A stretch of 64,000 bases of DNA from RH-AL1 sp965277355 (GCA_965277355.1 CBDICN010000002.1:1426001-1490000), one strand, 5' to 3'. Shown: positions 1-9,006, numbered from the stretch's first letter. Notes: generated from the sequence alone by a model not told the origin. Program-made: numbers and translations.

Positions 1-2
1 AC

Positions 3-1187
3 ATCTTTGCCGAACACGCCGCGCTGTCCGCCTTCGAGAACGACGGCAGTCGGGATTTCGACATCGGGCGTTTCGCCGCTCTCGACCAGATGGGCTACGC
101 CGATCTCGCGCCGACGCAGTGGCCTGCTCGCGCGTCGATCCCGGCGCAGAGCCAGCGCCTGTTCGCCGACGGCGAGTTCTTCACACCCTCCGGCAAGGCA
201 CAATTCATCGCCGTCGCGCCGCCGCAACTCGCCGAACAGCCTTCGACCTCGTTCCCACTTTTGCTGAACACCGGCCGCATCCGAGACCAATGGCATACGA
301 TGACGCGCACCGGGCTTTCACCCCGCCTCGGTAGCCACATCCAAGAGCCGTTCGTCGCCGTGCATCCGGCCGACGCCGTTCGCTTCGGCCTCGTGGACGG
401 CGGCCTCGCCCGGCTCATCAATCATCATGGAGCCGGCACCTTCCGCGTGGCCGTGACGCCGAACCAGGAGCGCGGCGCCGTCTTCACACCGATGCACTGG
501 AACGACGAGACGGCAAGCGACGCGCGCGTCGGCTCGCTCGTCCACGCCATCGTCGACCCGATCTCCGGTCAGCCCGACTCGAAAGCGACGCCGGTTGCGA
601 TCGAGCCGCTGGCGATGCGCTCCGGCGGCTTTCTGCTGTCGCGGCGCCGCTTCGCGCTGCCGCGCGACAGCTACTGGGCCTGGAGCGCGATCCGCGGCGG
701 TTTCGCCGCACGTATCGACACGATGAGTGACGGCGCCGATCTGCTCGCTGCCCTAACCGTGGCTAGCGGCGAAGCAACGGACGTGCTACGCATGGAGGAC
801 GCCTCGCGGGGCCTCCTGCGCGTCGCCTTGATCGCCGCCGACCGGCTCGCCGGCATTCTTTTCCTGGCGCCGATTGACAAGGCGCCGTCGTGGTCTGTGC
901 TGGCGGACGTGTGGTCTGCCAAGACGATCGAGCCTTCGCAGCGCCGAACCATCCTTTCCGGCAAACTGATGGACGGCGCGGCCGACGAAGGCCCAAACGT
1001 CTGCGCCTGTTTCGGCGTGCCGCAAGGACGCATCGTGGGCGCGATCTGCACCGGCGCGGCGTCCGTCGAGGCGATCGGCATCACGATCAAGGCCGGTACG
1101 AATTGCGGCTCGTGCATCCCCGAACTGAAGCGGTTGCTGGCGGACAACTTGGGCGCCGCGGCGCGCGCCCAGCAGAGCGGATGCTAG
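3..1187 (+). CDS. nasA: Assimilatory nitrate reductase catalytic subunit, C-terminal part (5' truncated by window)
   Basis: The reading frame is open from base 3, so the true start lies outside the window. The first half (to about residue 190) matches the C-terminal molybdopterin-dinucleotide-binding domain of the MopB superfamily, including LLLNTGRIRDQWHTMTR. The last ~60 residues form a BFD-like [2Fe-2S] domain with four cysteines (CACFG, then CGSC 35-40 residues later). That combination is typical of cytoplasmic assimilatory nitrate reductases (NasA/NarB type), which reduce nitrate to nitrite. The stop overlaps the stop of the convergent small gene at 1184. Seen: domain pattern and cysteines. 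Inferred: nitrate as substrate, because the catalytic N-terminal domains are missing. A related molybdopterin oxidoreductase with a BFD tail is the alternative. Confidence 0.85.
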   Translation: MFAEHAALSAFENDGSRDFDIGRFAALDQMGYADLAPTQWPARASIPAQSQRLFADGEFFTPSGKAQFIAVAPPQLAEQPSTSFPLLLNTGRIRDQWHTMTRTGLSPRLGSHIQEPFVAVHPADAVRFGLVDGGLARLINHHGAGTFRVAVTPNQERGAVFTPMHWNDETASDARVGSLVHAIVDPISGQPDSKATPVAIEPLAMRSGGFLLSRRRFALPRDSYWAWSAIRGGFAARIDTMSDGADLLAALTVASGEATDVLRMEDASRGLLRVALIAADRLAGILFLAPIDKAPSWSVLADVWSAKTIEPSQRRTILSGKLMDGAADEGPNVCACFGVPQGRIVGAICTGAASVEAIGITIKAGTNCGSCIPELKRLLADNLGAAARAQQSGC

Positions 1188-1414
1188 GTGCCCGTGCGCT
1201 TCTCGTCCGCGACCGGCTTGCCGGTGAGGCGCGCCCAGGTGTTCTGGATTTGGGTCGAGAAACCTCGCATGTCGTCGTTGACGACGTCCCAGTTGACCAT
1301 GCGCCGCGCCACCTGCTGATTCGGACCGGGGGCGGAATGCATCATGTCGATGACGTAGACACCGCCTATCGTCAGAACGATGCCGATAATCACCCCGAAT
1401 ATGAAGCGCATCGC
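1184..1414 (-). CDS. Small single-pass membrane protein of unknown function
   Basis: A 76-residue protein starting MRFIFGVIIGIVLTIGGVYV, with one strongly hydrophobic N-terminal segment (about residues 1-24) followed by a soluble tail. The tail contains WDVVNDDMRGF and ends KRTGT. The ATG at 1414 is preferred to the longer frame because it places the hydrophobic segment at the N-terminus. The upstream extension is proline/glycine-rich and unlike a protein. Its stop overlaps the convergent nasA stop. It is read leftward from the interval before the GH15 gene, which it faces divergently. Function unknown; N-in membrane anchoring is inferred from the hydrophobicity only. Confidence 0.65.
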   Translation of the reverse strand, partial: AMRFIFGVIIGIVLTIGGVYVIDMMHSAPGPNQQVARRMVNWDVVNDDMRGFSTQIQNTWARLTGKPVADEKRTGT

Positions 1415-1496
1415 GACGTTTCCCCCAGCTGTATAGCCCAGGCAACGCTGACCAGCCTTGGCCGTTCCGGAAGGGTCTGATGCTGGTTCAAAGCCC

Positions 1497-3305
1497 ATGT
1501 CCCTGAAGATCGAAGACTACGCCCTGCTGGGTGATTGCCAGACCGCAGCTCTGGTCGGCCGTGACGGCTCGATCGACTGGCTCTGCTGGCCGCGCTTCGA
1601 CTCCGCTTCGCTGTTCGCACGTATTCTGGGGGACGAGGAGAACGGTCGCTGGCTGATCGCCGCGAGGGATCCCGCGGCGAAGGTCGAGCGATCTTATCGC
1701 GACAAGACGCTGATCCTCGAGACGCGTTACGTGACGGACGAGGGTGAGGCGGTCGTCATCGACTTCATGCCCACGGACACGCGGCCGGCCTGCCACCTGG
1801 CGCGCTGCGTGCGCGGCATCCGCGGCCGAGTCGAGTTCCACAGCGAGCTCGTCATCCGGCCGAACTACGGCGTCGCGATCCCCTGGATCCGGCGCGACGA
1901 GGGCGGCGACCTCCACGCGGTGGTCGGGCCTGATGCCGTCGTCGTCCGCTCCCGGGTCGATTTCGAACCCGATGGTCGGCGCCACTGCGCCAGCTTCTCG
2001 GTGTCGGCCGGCGAGCACCAGGATTTCGTGATGAGCTATCACCTTCCCTTCCAGCCGGCGCCAGATCCCATCGACGTCGACAAGGTTCTTCGCGAGACTG
2101 AAAGCATGTGGCGCCAGTGGACGGCGACATTCACCGTGCAAGGTCCCTATCGGGAGAAGGTGATGCGCTCACTGATCACCTTGCGAGCGCTGATCTACCA
2201 GCCGAGCGGCGCCATCGTCGCGGCACCGACGACGTCGCTGCCGGAGGAGATCGGCGGCGGACGCAACTGGGACTACCGCTTCTGCTGGCTGCGCGACGCG
2301 ACGTTCACCCTCTACGCGTTGATGAACGGCGGCTACGTGAACGAGGCGAAGCGCTGGCGGCGGTGGTTACTGCGTTCGATCGGCGGCGACCCTTCGCAGA
2401 TCCAGATCATGTACGGTATCGGCGGCGAGCAGCGCATCCCGGAATTCGAACTCCCGCATCTCGCGGGGTACGAGAATTCTAGACCTGTGCGCGTCGGCAA
2501 CGCGGCGTCGTCCCAGTTGCAGATCGACATCTACGGAGAACTTCTCGACGCCCTGTTCCAGGCGCGCAAGCACGGGATCTCAAGCGACGACGAGGATTGG
2601 AACGTGCAGATCCAGTTGCTCAAGCATCTCGAGACGGTCTGGCACCAGAAGGACGAAGGCATCTGGGAGGTGCGCGGCGGACCGCAGCATTTCGTCTATT
2701 CCAAGGTGATGGCGTGGGTCGCGTTCGACCGCGCCATCAAAACGATCGAGCAGTTCGGACTCGAGGGCCCGATCGAGAAGTGGCGTGGGCTGCGCGCAAC
2801 GATCCACGCCGAGATCTGCGAAAAGGGGTGGAACCAGGAGATGCGCGCCTTCACGCAGAGCTACGGGTCCAACAAGATGGACGCCTCGATCCTGCTGATG
2901 CCGCTCACCGGTTTCCTGGCTCCCGACGATCCGCGCATCCGTGACACTGTCGAGGCGGTCGAGCGATACCTGATGAAGGACGGCTTCATCAGGCGCTACA
3001 TCAACGACAACGACGACGGACTGTCCGGCACGGAGGGTGCGTTCATCGCCTGCTCGTTCTGGTTCGTCGACAACCTGGTGATGATCGGCCGCAAGGACGA
3101 TGCGCGCGCGATGTTCGAGCGGTTGGTCGCGATCTCCACCGATCTCGGCTTCATCTCCGAGGAATACAGCATTAGGGAGAAGCGACTGATCGGCAACTTC
3201 CCGCAGGCGTTCTCGCACATCGCGATGATCAACTCGGCCTTCAACCTCGACCAGCCCGGCAGCGCGCCGGCGGAGGAACGCTCCGGGCACAGCGCCGACG
3301 GCTAG
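1497..3305 (+). CDS. Glycoside hydrolase family 15 protein (glucan 1,4-alpha-glucosidase / trehalase-like)
   Basis: A 602-residue protein of the usual bacterial GH15 length. The N-terminus IEDYALLGDCQTAALVGRDG opens the beta-sandwich domain. An (alpha/alpha)6-barrel follows, with NWDYRFCWLRDA, GIWEVRGG (Glu near residue 391) and ISEEYS (Glu pair near 555-556), the regions holding the two catalytic carboxylates of the family. GH15 enzymes release glucose from the non-reducing end of alpha-glucans, and some hydrolyse trehalose. There is no signal peptide, so it should be cytoplasmic. The ATG at 1497 is chosen because homology to the family begins a few residues later. The substrate (glycogen fragments or trehalose) cannot be decided from sequence. 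It stands alone and faces a convergent MBL-fold gene. Confidence 0.85.
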   Translation: MSLKIEDYALLGDCQTAALVGRDGSIDWLCWPRFDSASLFARILGDEENGRWLIAARDPAAKVERSYRDKTLILETRYVTDEGEAVVIDFMPTDTRPACHLARCVRGIRGRVEFHSELVIRPNYGVAIPWIRRDEGGDLHAVVGPDAVVVRSRVDFEPDGRRHCASFSVSAGEHQDFVMSYHLPFQPAPDPIDVDKVLRETESMWRQWTATFTVQGPYREKVMRSLITLRALIYQPSGAIVAAPTTSLPEEIGGGRNWDYRFCWLRDATFTLYALMNGGYVNEAKRWRRWLLRSIGGDPSQIQIMYGIGGEQRIPEFELPHLAGYENSRPVRVGNAASSQLQIDIYGELLDALFQARKHGISSDDEDWNVQIQLLKHLETVWHQKDEGIWEVRGGPQHFVYSKVMAWVAFDRAIKTIEQFGLEGPIEKWRGLRATIHAEICEKGWNQEMRAFTQSYGSNKMDASILLMPLTGFLAPDDPRIRDTVEAVERYLMKDGFIRRYINDNDDGLSGTEGAFIACSFWFVDNLVMIGRKDDARAMFERLVAISTDLGFISEEYSIREKRLIGNFPQAFSHIAMINSAFNLDQPGSAPAEERSGHSADG

Positions 3306-3323
3306 CTTCGTCCTCTTTTCCGA

Positions 3324-3368
3324 GCGTGACCCGGGCTCGCGACGACCCGGGCCGTTCTGCGGTCACGC
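3324..3368. terminator. Probable bidirectional terminator between convergent genes
   Basis: GCGTGACC (3324-3331) and GGTCACGC (3361-3368) form an 8-bp inverted repeat. The loop holds two copies of the self-complementary CCCGGG (3330-3335 and 3346-3351). It lies between the GH15 stop and the convergent MBL stop, overlapping the latter. There is no clear T tract, so intrinsic termination is inferred from position and structure only. Confidence 0.45.
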
Positions 3369-4232
3369 CATCGTTGGCCGCCAAACGTCCGGAACGATCT
3401 CGTAGCCCTGCCCTGAGCGCTCGAGATGCGCCAGCGCCGGGAAGTCGAGATGCGAGCCGGCGACGAGCAGCTTGTCGGTCGCGACCTTGTCGAAGATGCG
3501 CTTGCGCTGCGCCTTGGCCTGGTCGGGATCGGCGTCGAAGGCGACGTACACCTCGGGATGACGGGTCTGGAGCACCGGCAGGTGGACGACGTCCGCCCAC
3601 ATCAGGAGCTGCTCGTTGCCCGAGCCGATATGGAAGCCAGTGTGGCCCGGCGTATGCCCAGGCAGCGGCTCCGCCTCGATCCCGGGCGCGACCTGCCCCT
3701 TGCTAAAGGTGTGGAACCGATCGCTGTAGGGCGCAACCGCCGAGCGCGCGAGCTCGAAGAAGGGCTTCATCTCGTCGGGCGGCGTATCGGTCCCGAGCCA
3801 GAATTTGGCTTCGGCCTCGTGGGCGAACATCTCGGCGTTGGGGAACACCGCACGGCCGTCCTCGGCGGCGAGGCCGCCCGCGTGATCGGGATGGAGATGC
3901 GTCATCAGGATGATGTCGACCGCGTCCGGCGAGACGCCGGCGGCGTTGAGAGCGAGCGGCAGCCGTCCGCCGTCGAACATCGGGAACTTGCCGCAACCGG
4001 AGTCGATCAGAACCACCTTGCCGCCGGTGTGGACGATGAAGCAGTTGACCGTTAAGATCGGATGGTCGCCGCGGAAGTTCGAGACGAGGAGGTCGCGCGC
4101 GTCGCCTTCCTCGATGCCTTTCACGATTTCGAAATTGCCGTCGATAATGCCGTCGTTGATGGCCGTGAGGACGATGTCGCCGATCTTCTTGCGGTAGATC
4201 GCCGGGACCTGCTGGGTAGGTGAGTTCTGCAT
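3363..4232 (-). CDS. MBL-fold metallo-hydrolase
   Basis: A 289-residue metallo-beta-lactamase-fold protein. THLHPDHAGG is the metal-binding HxHxDH motif, followed by further His/Asp ligands in GHTPGHTGFH and a late GSHLDFPALAH. An early VNCFIVHTGGKVVLIDSGCG strand is typical of lactonase/hydrolase branches such as the AttM-like quorum-quenching lactonases. The start at 4232 is supported by AGAAGGAAA just upstream. No export signal is apparent (the N-terminus is MQNSPTQQVPAIYRKKIGD), so a cytoplasmic hydrolase is likely. The substrate is unknown. N-acyl-homoserine lactonase is possible but unproven, because several unrelated hydrolases share these motifs. Confidence 0.8.
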   Translation of the reverse strand: MQNSPTQQVPAIYRKKIGDIVLTAINDGIIDGNFEIVKGIEEGDARDLLVSNFRGDHPILTVNCFIVHTGGKVVLIDSGCGKFPMFDGGRLPLALNAAGVSPDAVDIILMTHLHPDHAGGLAAEDGRAVFPNAEMFAHEAEAKFWLGTDTPPDEMKPFFELARSAVAPYSDRFHTFSKGQVAPGIEAEPLPGHTPGHTGFHIGSGNEQLLMWADVVHLPVLQTRHPEVYVAFDADPDQAKAQRKRIFDKVATDKLLVAGSHLDFPALAHLERSGQGYEIVPDVWRPTMA

Positions 4233-4401
4233 GTTTCCTTCTGGAGCTTGCGGTGGACGCACCGGAATATGGCGCGCGGAGCTCCGCCGCCCACCATTCG
4301 AGGATCGCTTCGACGGGCTGCGTCGGCGAGGACGCTTGCCGAGCGCGGCGGCAGCGGCTCTAAAGGAGGAACGCTGGCGGCGACCGGCGAGGATTGCTCC
4401 C

Positions 4402-4587
4402 ATGCTGTCGGCTCAGGCTTTCGCCCTGTTCAATCTCGCTCTCTATGGCGTCATCCTCGTCGTGATCGGCATCGTCGAACGGCGCGGCCGCAATGTGTAC
4501 CGCAGCCGCGACCGCCGTGTCCGCTACCGCCGCCTCAGCACCGAGGCGGCGTTGAAGCGCATTCGCCGGGAGACGCTCGGCGGCTGA
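4402..4587 (+). CDS. Small membrane protein, hypothetical
   Basis: A 61-residue product, MLSAQAFALFNLALYGVILV onward, with one hydrophobic segment (about residues 4-26) followed by a very basic tail rich in arginine (RRGRNVYRSRDRRVRYRR). It lies between the divergent MBL gene and the dcp gene, on the dcp strand. The start is uncertain. A strong AAAGGAGG at 4362-4369 is too far from the ATG to serve it, and a weak GAGGA is nearer. The membrane segment and clean stop favour a real gene, but no family was recognised. Confidence 0.45.
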   Translation: MLSAQAFALFNLALYGVILVVIGIVERRGRNVYRSRDRRVRYRRLSTEAALKRIRRETLGG

Positions 4588-4667
4588 AGCATGCGAGTCT
4601 TGACGAGCGGCCGCCTTCCCCTTGGCCAAACGAGGGCCTATCTCGCAGGAACCGCAAGGATGAAGTC

Positions 4668-6731
4668 ATGACAGCCGCCACCGAGAATGCGCTGCTCGCC
4701 CCCTGGACGGGACCGTTCGCGGGGCCGCCGTTCGCCGCGATCACGCCGGCCGATTTTCGCCCCGCGTTCGACGAGGCGCTGGCCGACAACGTCAGGGAGG
4801 TGGCGGCGGTCGCCAACGGTCCCGAGGCGCCGAGCTTCGACAACACGATCGTCGCGATGGAACGGGCCGGCACCAAGCTCGACAAGGTCTGCTCGGTGTT
4901 CTTCAACCTCGCGTCGTCCGATTCCAGCGAGCCGCTGCGCGCCATCGAGCGCGAGATGGCGCCGGTGCTGTCGCGCCATTCCTCGGCGATCTACCTCAAT
5001 GCCAAGCTCTACGGGCGCATCGACGACCTGTGGCAGCGCCGCGACGCCCTGGCGCTCTCGCCGGAGCAGGCCCGCGTGCTCGAGCGTTATCACACGATCT
5101 TCTCTCGCGCCGGCGGCGGGCTGCCGGACGAAGCCAAGGCGCGTCTTGCCGCCATCGGCGAACGGCTGGCGACGCTCGGCACGCGGTTCTCGCAGAACCT
5201 GCTGGCGGACGAGAAGGACTGGGAACTGGTCCTCGGGAGCGAGGCCGACCTCGCCGGTTTGCCGCAGGCGCTCATCGACGCCGCCGCCGGCGCAGCGGAG
5301 GAGCGCGGCTACGCTGGCAAGCGCGTCGTCACCCTGTCGCGCTCGTCGGTCGAGCCGTTTCTCCAGTTCTCCGCGCGGCGCGACCTGCGCGAGCAGGCGT
5401 TCCAGGCATGGGCCAGGCGCGGCGAGAACGGCGGCGACACCGACAACCGGGCGATCGCCGCCGAGACGGTGGCGCTGCGCGCCGAGAAAGCCGCGCTGCT
5501 CGGCTACGACAATTTCGCCGCCTATCGGCTCGCCGACTCCATGGCCAAGACACCGGCGGCCGCGCGCGAGCTGCTGCGCTCGGTCTGGGAGCCGGCCAAG
5601 GCGCGGGCCGCCCGCGAGGAGCACGAACTGCAGGCGCTCGCCGCCAGCGAGGGCGGCAACTTCGCCGTCGAACCGTGGGACTGGCGCTACCTCTCGGAGA
5701 AGCGCCGTAAGGCCGCCTTCGACCTCGACGAAGGCGAGATCAAGCCGTACTTCCAGCTCGAGCGGATGATCGAGGCGGCCTTCTTCACCGCGCACAAACT
5801 TTTCGGCTTGTCCTTCGAGCCGCGCCCGGACATCCCGCTCTACCATCCCGACGCCCGCGCCTGGGCAGTGAAGGATGGAGCCGGCCAGCCGATCGCGCTC
5901 TTCATCGGTGATTATTTCGCGCGGCCGTCGAAGCGGAGCGGCGCCTGGATGTCGAGCTTCCGCGAGCAGAAAAAGCTCGACGGGGATACGCTGCCGATCG
6001 TCGTCAACGTGATGAATTTCGCCAAGGCGCCGAAGGGCGAGGCAAGCCTGCTCTCCTTCGACGATGCGCGGACGCTGTTCCACGAATTCGGGCACGGCCT
6101 GCACGGCATGCTCAGCGACGTCACCTACCCGTTGCTGTCCGGCACCAGCGTCGCGCGCGACTTCGTCGAGTTCCCCTCGCAGCTCTACGAACATTGGCTC
6201 GAGCAGCCCGAGCTGCTGCGCCGCTTCGCGGTGCACAAGGACACCGGGCGGCCGATCCCCGAGGCCCTTCTCGCGCGGCTGCTCGCGGCGCGCGACTTCA
6301 ACCAGGGCTTCGCCTCGGTCGAATACACCGCCTCCGCCCTTGTCGACCTCGACCTCCACGCCAGCGCCAACGCGGGCGCGGTGGATGTCGTGGCCTTCGA
6401 GCAAGCGACGCTGGCGCAGCTTGGCATGCCGCGCGGGATCATCATGCGACACCGCATGCCACACTTCCAGCACGTGTTCGCCGGCGACGGCTACTCGGCC
6501 GCCTACTACAGCTATCTGTGGTCCGAGGTGCTCGACGCCGACGGGTTCGACGCCTTCAAGGAGGCCGGCGACATCTTCGATACCGCGACGGCGAAACGCC
6601 TGCGCGAGCACGTCTACGGCGCCGGCAACAAAGTCGATGCGGAAGCGGCATATGCGGCGTTTCGCGGTCGCGCTCCTTCGCCCGAAGCTCTCCTCAAGAA
6701 GCGTGGTCTCGCCGGCGAAGCGATGGCCTGA
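4668..6731 (+). CDS. dcp: M3 family metallopeptidase, peptidyl-dipeptidase Dcp type
   Basis: A 687-residue zinc peptidase, the usual length for the thimet oligopeptidase (M3) family. The zinc site is HEFGH (His472, Glu473, His476), with the third ligand Glu near 501 in DFVEFPSQ. The string LLSGTSVARDFVEFPSQ resembles Dcp more than oligopeptidase A. Members cut dipeptides from the C-terminus of short peptides or degrade oligopeptides in the cytoplasm or periplasm. No signal peptide is visible, so it is probably cytoplasmic. The ATG at 4668 is chosen because family homology (LLAPWTGPFAGPPF) begins there, with GCAAGGA a short way upstream. Oligopeptidase A (prlC) remains the alternative name. 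Confidence 0.88.
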   Translation: MTAATENALLAPWTGPFAGPPFAAITPADFRPAFDEALADNVREVAAVANGPEAPSFDNTIVAMERAGTKLDKVCSVFFNLASSDSSEPLRAIEREMAPVLSRHSSAIYLNAKLYGRIDDLWQRRDALALSPEQARVLERYHTIFSRAGGGLPDEAKARLAAIGERLATLGTRFSQNLLADEKDWELVLGSEADLAGLPQALIDAAAGAAEERGYAGKRVVTLSRSSVEPFLQFSARRDLREQAFQAWARRGENGGDTDNRAIAAETVALRAEKAALLGYDNFAAYRLADSMAKTPAAARELLRSVWEPAKARAAREEHELQALAASEGGNFAVEPWDWRYLSEKRRKAAFDLDEGEIKPYFQLERMIEAAFFTAHKLFGLSFEPRPDIPLYHPDARAWAVKDGAGQPIALFIGDYFARPSKRSGAWMSSFREQKKLDGDTLPIVVNVMNFAKAPKGEASLLSFDDARTLFHEFGHGLHGMLSDVTYPLLSGTSVARDFVEFPSQLYEHWLEQPELLRRFAVHKDTGRPIPEALLARLLAARDFNQGFASVEYTASALVDLDLHASANAGAVDVVAFEQATLAQLGMPRGIIMRHRMPHFQHVFAGDGYSAAYYSYLWSEVLDADGFDAFKEAGDIFDTATAKRLREHVYGAGNKVDAEAAYAAFRGRAPSPEALLKKRGLAGEAMA

Positions 6732-6746
6732 CCGCTCTGGTCAGGC
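6726..6746 (+). terminator. Hairpin at the dcp stop codon
   Basis: GCCTGACC (6726-6733), loop GCTCT, GGTCAGGC (6739-6746): a perfect 8-bp inverted repeat that includes the dcp TGA. The downstream bases are not a run of T, so it may stabilise the 3' end rather than terminate by itself. Confidence 0.5.
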
Positions 6747-6786
6747 GCCTCCCAATTTCGGCCTAAACCTTGCTGCAGGTTGCTCG

Positions 6787-6801
6787 TTAACGCTCCCTTA
6801 A
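6787..6801. promoter_or_regulatory. Candidate CtrA-binding box (TTAA-N7-TTAA)
   Basis: TTAA (6787-6790), seven bases CGCTCCC, TTAA (6798-6801) is an exact match to the alphaproteobacterial CtrA consensus. It lies 47 bases before the GTG of the amidotransferase gene, in the promoter interval. Seen: the motif. Inferred: cell-cycle control by CtrA. A single match can occur by chance. Confidence 0.35.
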
Positions 6802-6848
6802 CCATCGCGCCCGTCAGATAGGGTGCAAGCGCGAAGGAGAACGGTGGG

Positions 6849-7646
6849 GTGTTCGAGGATCAACGCTTAAGCCTTGACGACTTGGACCTTGCGCCGGCCT
6901 CTTCGCGGACGCATAGCCGGCACCCCGCGAACTGCCGGGTGCTCGTCGTCCTGCATCAGGAGCATTCCAATCCGGGCCGCATCGGCCGGCTGCTGCGCGA
7001 GCAGGGCATCAGCCTCGACATCCGCCGGCCGCGTTTCGGCGATCCGCTCCCGCGAACGATGGAGGCGCACGACGGCGCGATCATCTTCGGCGGCCCGATG
7101 AGCGCCAACGACGACGAGGATTACCTTCGACAGGAGATCGACTGGATCGGCGTGCCGCTGGCCGAGCGCAAGCCCTACCTCGGCATCTGCCTCGGCGCGC
7201 AGATGCTGGCGCGGCATCTCGGCCATCGCGTCGCTCCCCATCCCGATGGCCGGGTCGAGGTCGGCTTCTATCCGATCCGCGCGACCGAACCCGGCCACGC
7301 GGTCTGGCCCGCCGGCTTCCCGCAGAAGGTCTACCAGTGGCACCGCGAAGGCTTCGACCTGCCCGCCGGTGCGACGCTTCTCGCGGAAGGCGACGACTTC
7401 GAGGCCCAGGCGTTCCGGTACGGCCCCTGCGCCTACGGGCTGCAGTTCCATCCGGAAGTCACCTACCATATGATGTGCCGCTGGACGACACACGGTGCCG
7501 AGCGGATGGCAATGCCCGGTGCCTTGCCGCGCGATCGCCATTTCAGCGACTGGTACACCCATGACGGCGCCGTCGCACGCTGGCTCAACCCGTTCCTGAG
7601 ACATTGGATCGGCGCTCCGACGAGGCGGCAGCGCCTCGACGCCTGA
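6849..7646 (+). CDS. Class I glutamine amidotransferase domain protein
   Basis: A 265-residue protein with a class I GATase fold. The nucleophile Cys114 lies in GICLGAQM, and His201 and Glu203 lie in FHPEVT, completing the triad. IIFGGPMSANDD forms the oxyanion-side loop. It is a stand-alone domain of the GMP-synthase-like group and should release ammonia from glutamine or act on a gamma-glutamyl substrate. The GTG start at 6849 is supported by AAGGAGA at 6834-6840. The first ~28 residues precede the conserved core and are unlike the family. Nothing nearby indicates the acceptor substrate. Some family members degrade gamma-glutamyl-polyamines (PuuD) or are simply misnamed GMP synthases. Confidence 0.82.
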   Translation: MFEDQRLSLDDLDLAPASSRTHSRHPANCRVLVVLHQEHSNPGRIGRLLREQGISLDIRRPRFGDPLPRTMEAHDGAIIFGGPMSANDDEDYLRQEIDWIGVPLAERKPYLGICLGAQMLARHLGHRVAPHPDGRVEVGFYPIRATEPGHAVWPAGFPQKVYQWHREGFDLPAGATLLAEGDDFEAQAFRYGPCAYGLQFHPEVTYHMMCRWTTHGAERMAMPGALPRDRHFSDWYTHDGAVARWLNPFLRHWIGAPTRRQRLDA

Positions 7647-7717
7647 GGCTGGCGAACCTCGACAGGCTAGCAGCGGTTATGGGATGGTGACTTCACCACC
7701 ACCACCTGGGTTCAGCC

Positions 7718-8977
7718 ATGCGTCGTACTTTCCTCTTTGGTACTGCCTTTGTGGCAGGCTTCTTCCCGATCGCCGCCTATGCGGCGGCGAAAGCGACCTG
7801 GAAGGACAGGTTCGACCAGATCATCTCGACCTTCATGGGCGATCCGGCGGCGGGCGTCGATATCGACATGAAGCACGTGCTCGACACGTGGCGCGCTCTG
7901 CATCCAAAGCCATTCGAAGGCCTCTCTGCCGAAGAGGCGCGCCAGCAGCCGACGCCGATCGACGCTGCGGCGAAGCTGCTCCAGCAGCACAAGCAGACGC
8001 TCAATCCCTATGATGTCGTCTCGGCCGACACCACGTTCCCCGGTCCGGACGGCTCGCTGAAGGTCCGCATCTACACGCCCGCGAAGGAGGCCGGAGCAAG
8101 CACGGGCAAGGGGGGCGCCTTGCCGGTGGTCGTGTTCTATCACGGCGGCGGCTTCGTCCTGGAGAACGGCGCCTCGACCGATGCCTCGTCACGCGCGATC
8201 GCCGCGCTGACCAACGTGATCGTCGTCGCGCCGGACTATCGGCTCGCGCCGGAACACAAGTTCCCGGCAGCCCTGCAAGACGCGCTCGCTGCCTACCGAT
8301 GGACGATCGCCAATGCGGCGAGCTTCGGCGGCGATGCCGACAAGATCGCGCTGGCCGGCGAAGGCGCGGGCGGCATGCTCGCCGCCGACACCGCCATCGC
8401 CAGTCGTGGCGCCGGGCTGGCGCGAGCCTCGGGGCTCGTCCTGATCACGCCGGCCGCCGGCATCGACCTCAAGACGAACTCGTGGCTCGAGGATAAGGCG
8501 GCTCGCCCCTGGAACGACAAGGCCGTCGATTGGGCCTTCCGGCTCTTCCTGCCCCAGCAGAGCGACAAGAACGATCCGCGCATCGACATCGTCGGCAAGG
8601 CCGATGTCGACGGCCTGCCGCCGACCACGATCGTGACGGCCGAGATCGACCCGCTCCGCTCCGACGGCGAGCGCCTTGGCGGCAAGCTGAAGCTCGCGAC
8701 GGTGCCGGTGGCGATGCGCGATTATCCCGGCGTGACCCACGACTTCTTCGGCATGGGCGCGGCGGTCGACAAAGCGGCGCAGGCCCAGAGCTTCGTGGCC
8801 GACCAGCTGAAGAAGGACTTCTTTCCGCCGAACGACGACGCCGTGGCCTTGCAGGACCTCGGCATCGCGCCCTATCCCGAAGCCCCGGATCCGACGACGA
8901 CGCCGCCTCCCGCCGGCACGCCCAACCAGCCGGGAGCGGGGCAGAACATGCAGGGAAAGCAGAACCCGGAAAAATAG
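7718..8977 (+). CDS. Exported alpha/beta hydrolase of the hormone-sensitive-lipase family, nucleophile Ser missing
   Basis: A 419-residue protein. An N-terminal signal peptide (about 1-22, MRRTFLFGTAFVAGFFPIAA) predicts export. The HSL-family oxyanion motif HGGG is present at 142-145, the DYRLAPEH block at 173-180, the catalytic Asp311 in EIDPLRSDG and His341 in GVTHDFF. The nucleophile elbow, normally GDSAGG, reads GEGAGG (214-219): the serine is Gly216 (codon GGC at 8363-8365) and the Asp is Glu. As written the classic Ser-Asp-His triad cannot form. The protein may be a binding or structural pseudo-enzyme or use another mechanism. The C-terminal ~40 residues are proline-rich and probably disordered. 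No strong ribosome site precedes the ATG; the signal peptide sets the start. Confidence 0.8.
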   Translation: MRRTFLFGTAFVAGFFPIAAYAAAKATWKDRFDQIISTFMGDPAAGVDIDMKHVLDTWRALHPKPFEGLSAEEARQQPTPIDAAAKLLQQHKQTLNPYDVVSADTTFPGPDGSLKVRIYTPAKEAGASTGKGGALPVVVFYHGGGFVLENGASTDASSRAIAALTNVIVVAPDYRLAPEHKFPAALQDALAAYRWTIANAASFGGDADKIALAGEGAGGMLAADTAIASRGAGLARASGLVLITPAAGIDLKTNSWLEDKAARPWNDKAVDWAFRLFLPQQSDKNDPRIDIVGKADVDGLPPTTIVTAEIDPLRSDGERLGGKLKLATVPVAMRDYPGVTHDFFGMGAAVDKAAQAQSFVADQLKKDFFPPNDDAVALQDLGIAPYPEAPDPTTTPPPAGTPNQPGAGQNMQGKQNPEK

Positions 8978-9006
8978 TCCGGCGCCTCTTATCCGCAGCA
9001 TTCGCC

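Noticed and set aside
4248..4667. 140-residue N-terminal extension of the M3 peptidase
   Set aside because: It overlaps the small membrane gene, is Arg/Pro-rich, and family homology begins at the ATG at 4668.
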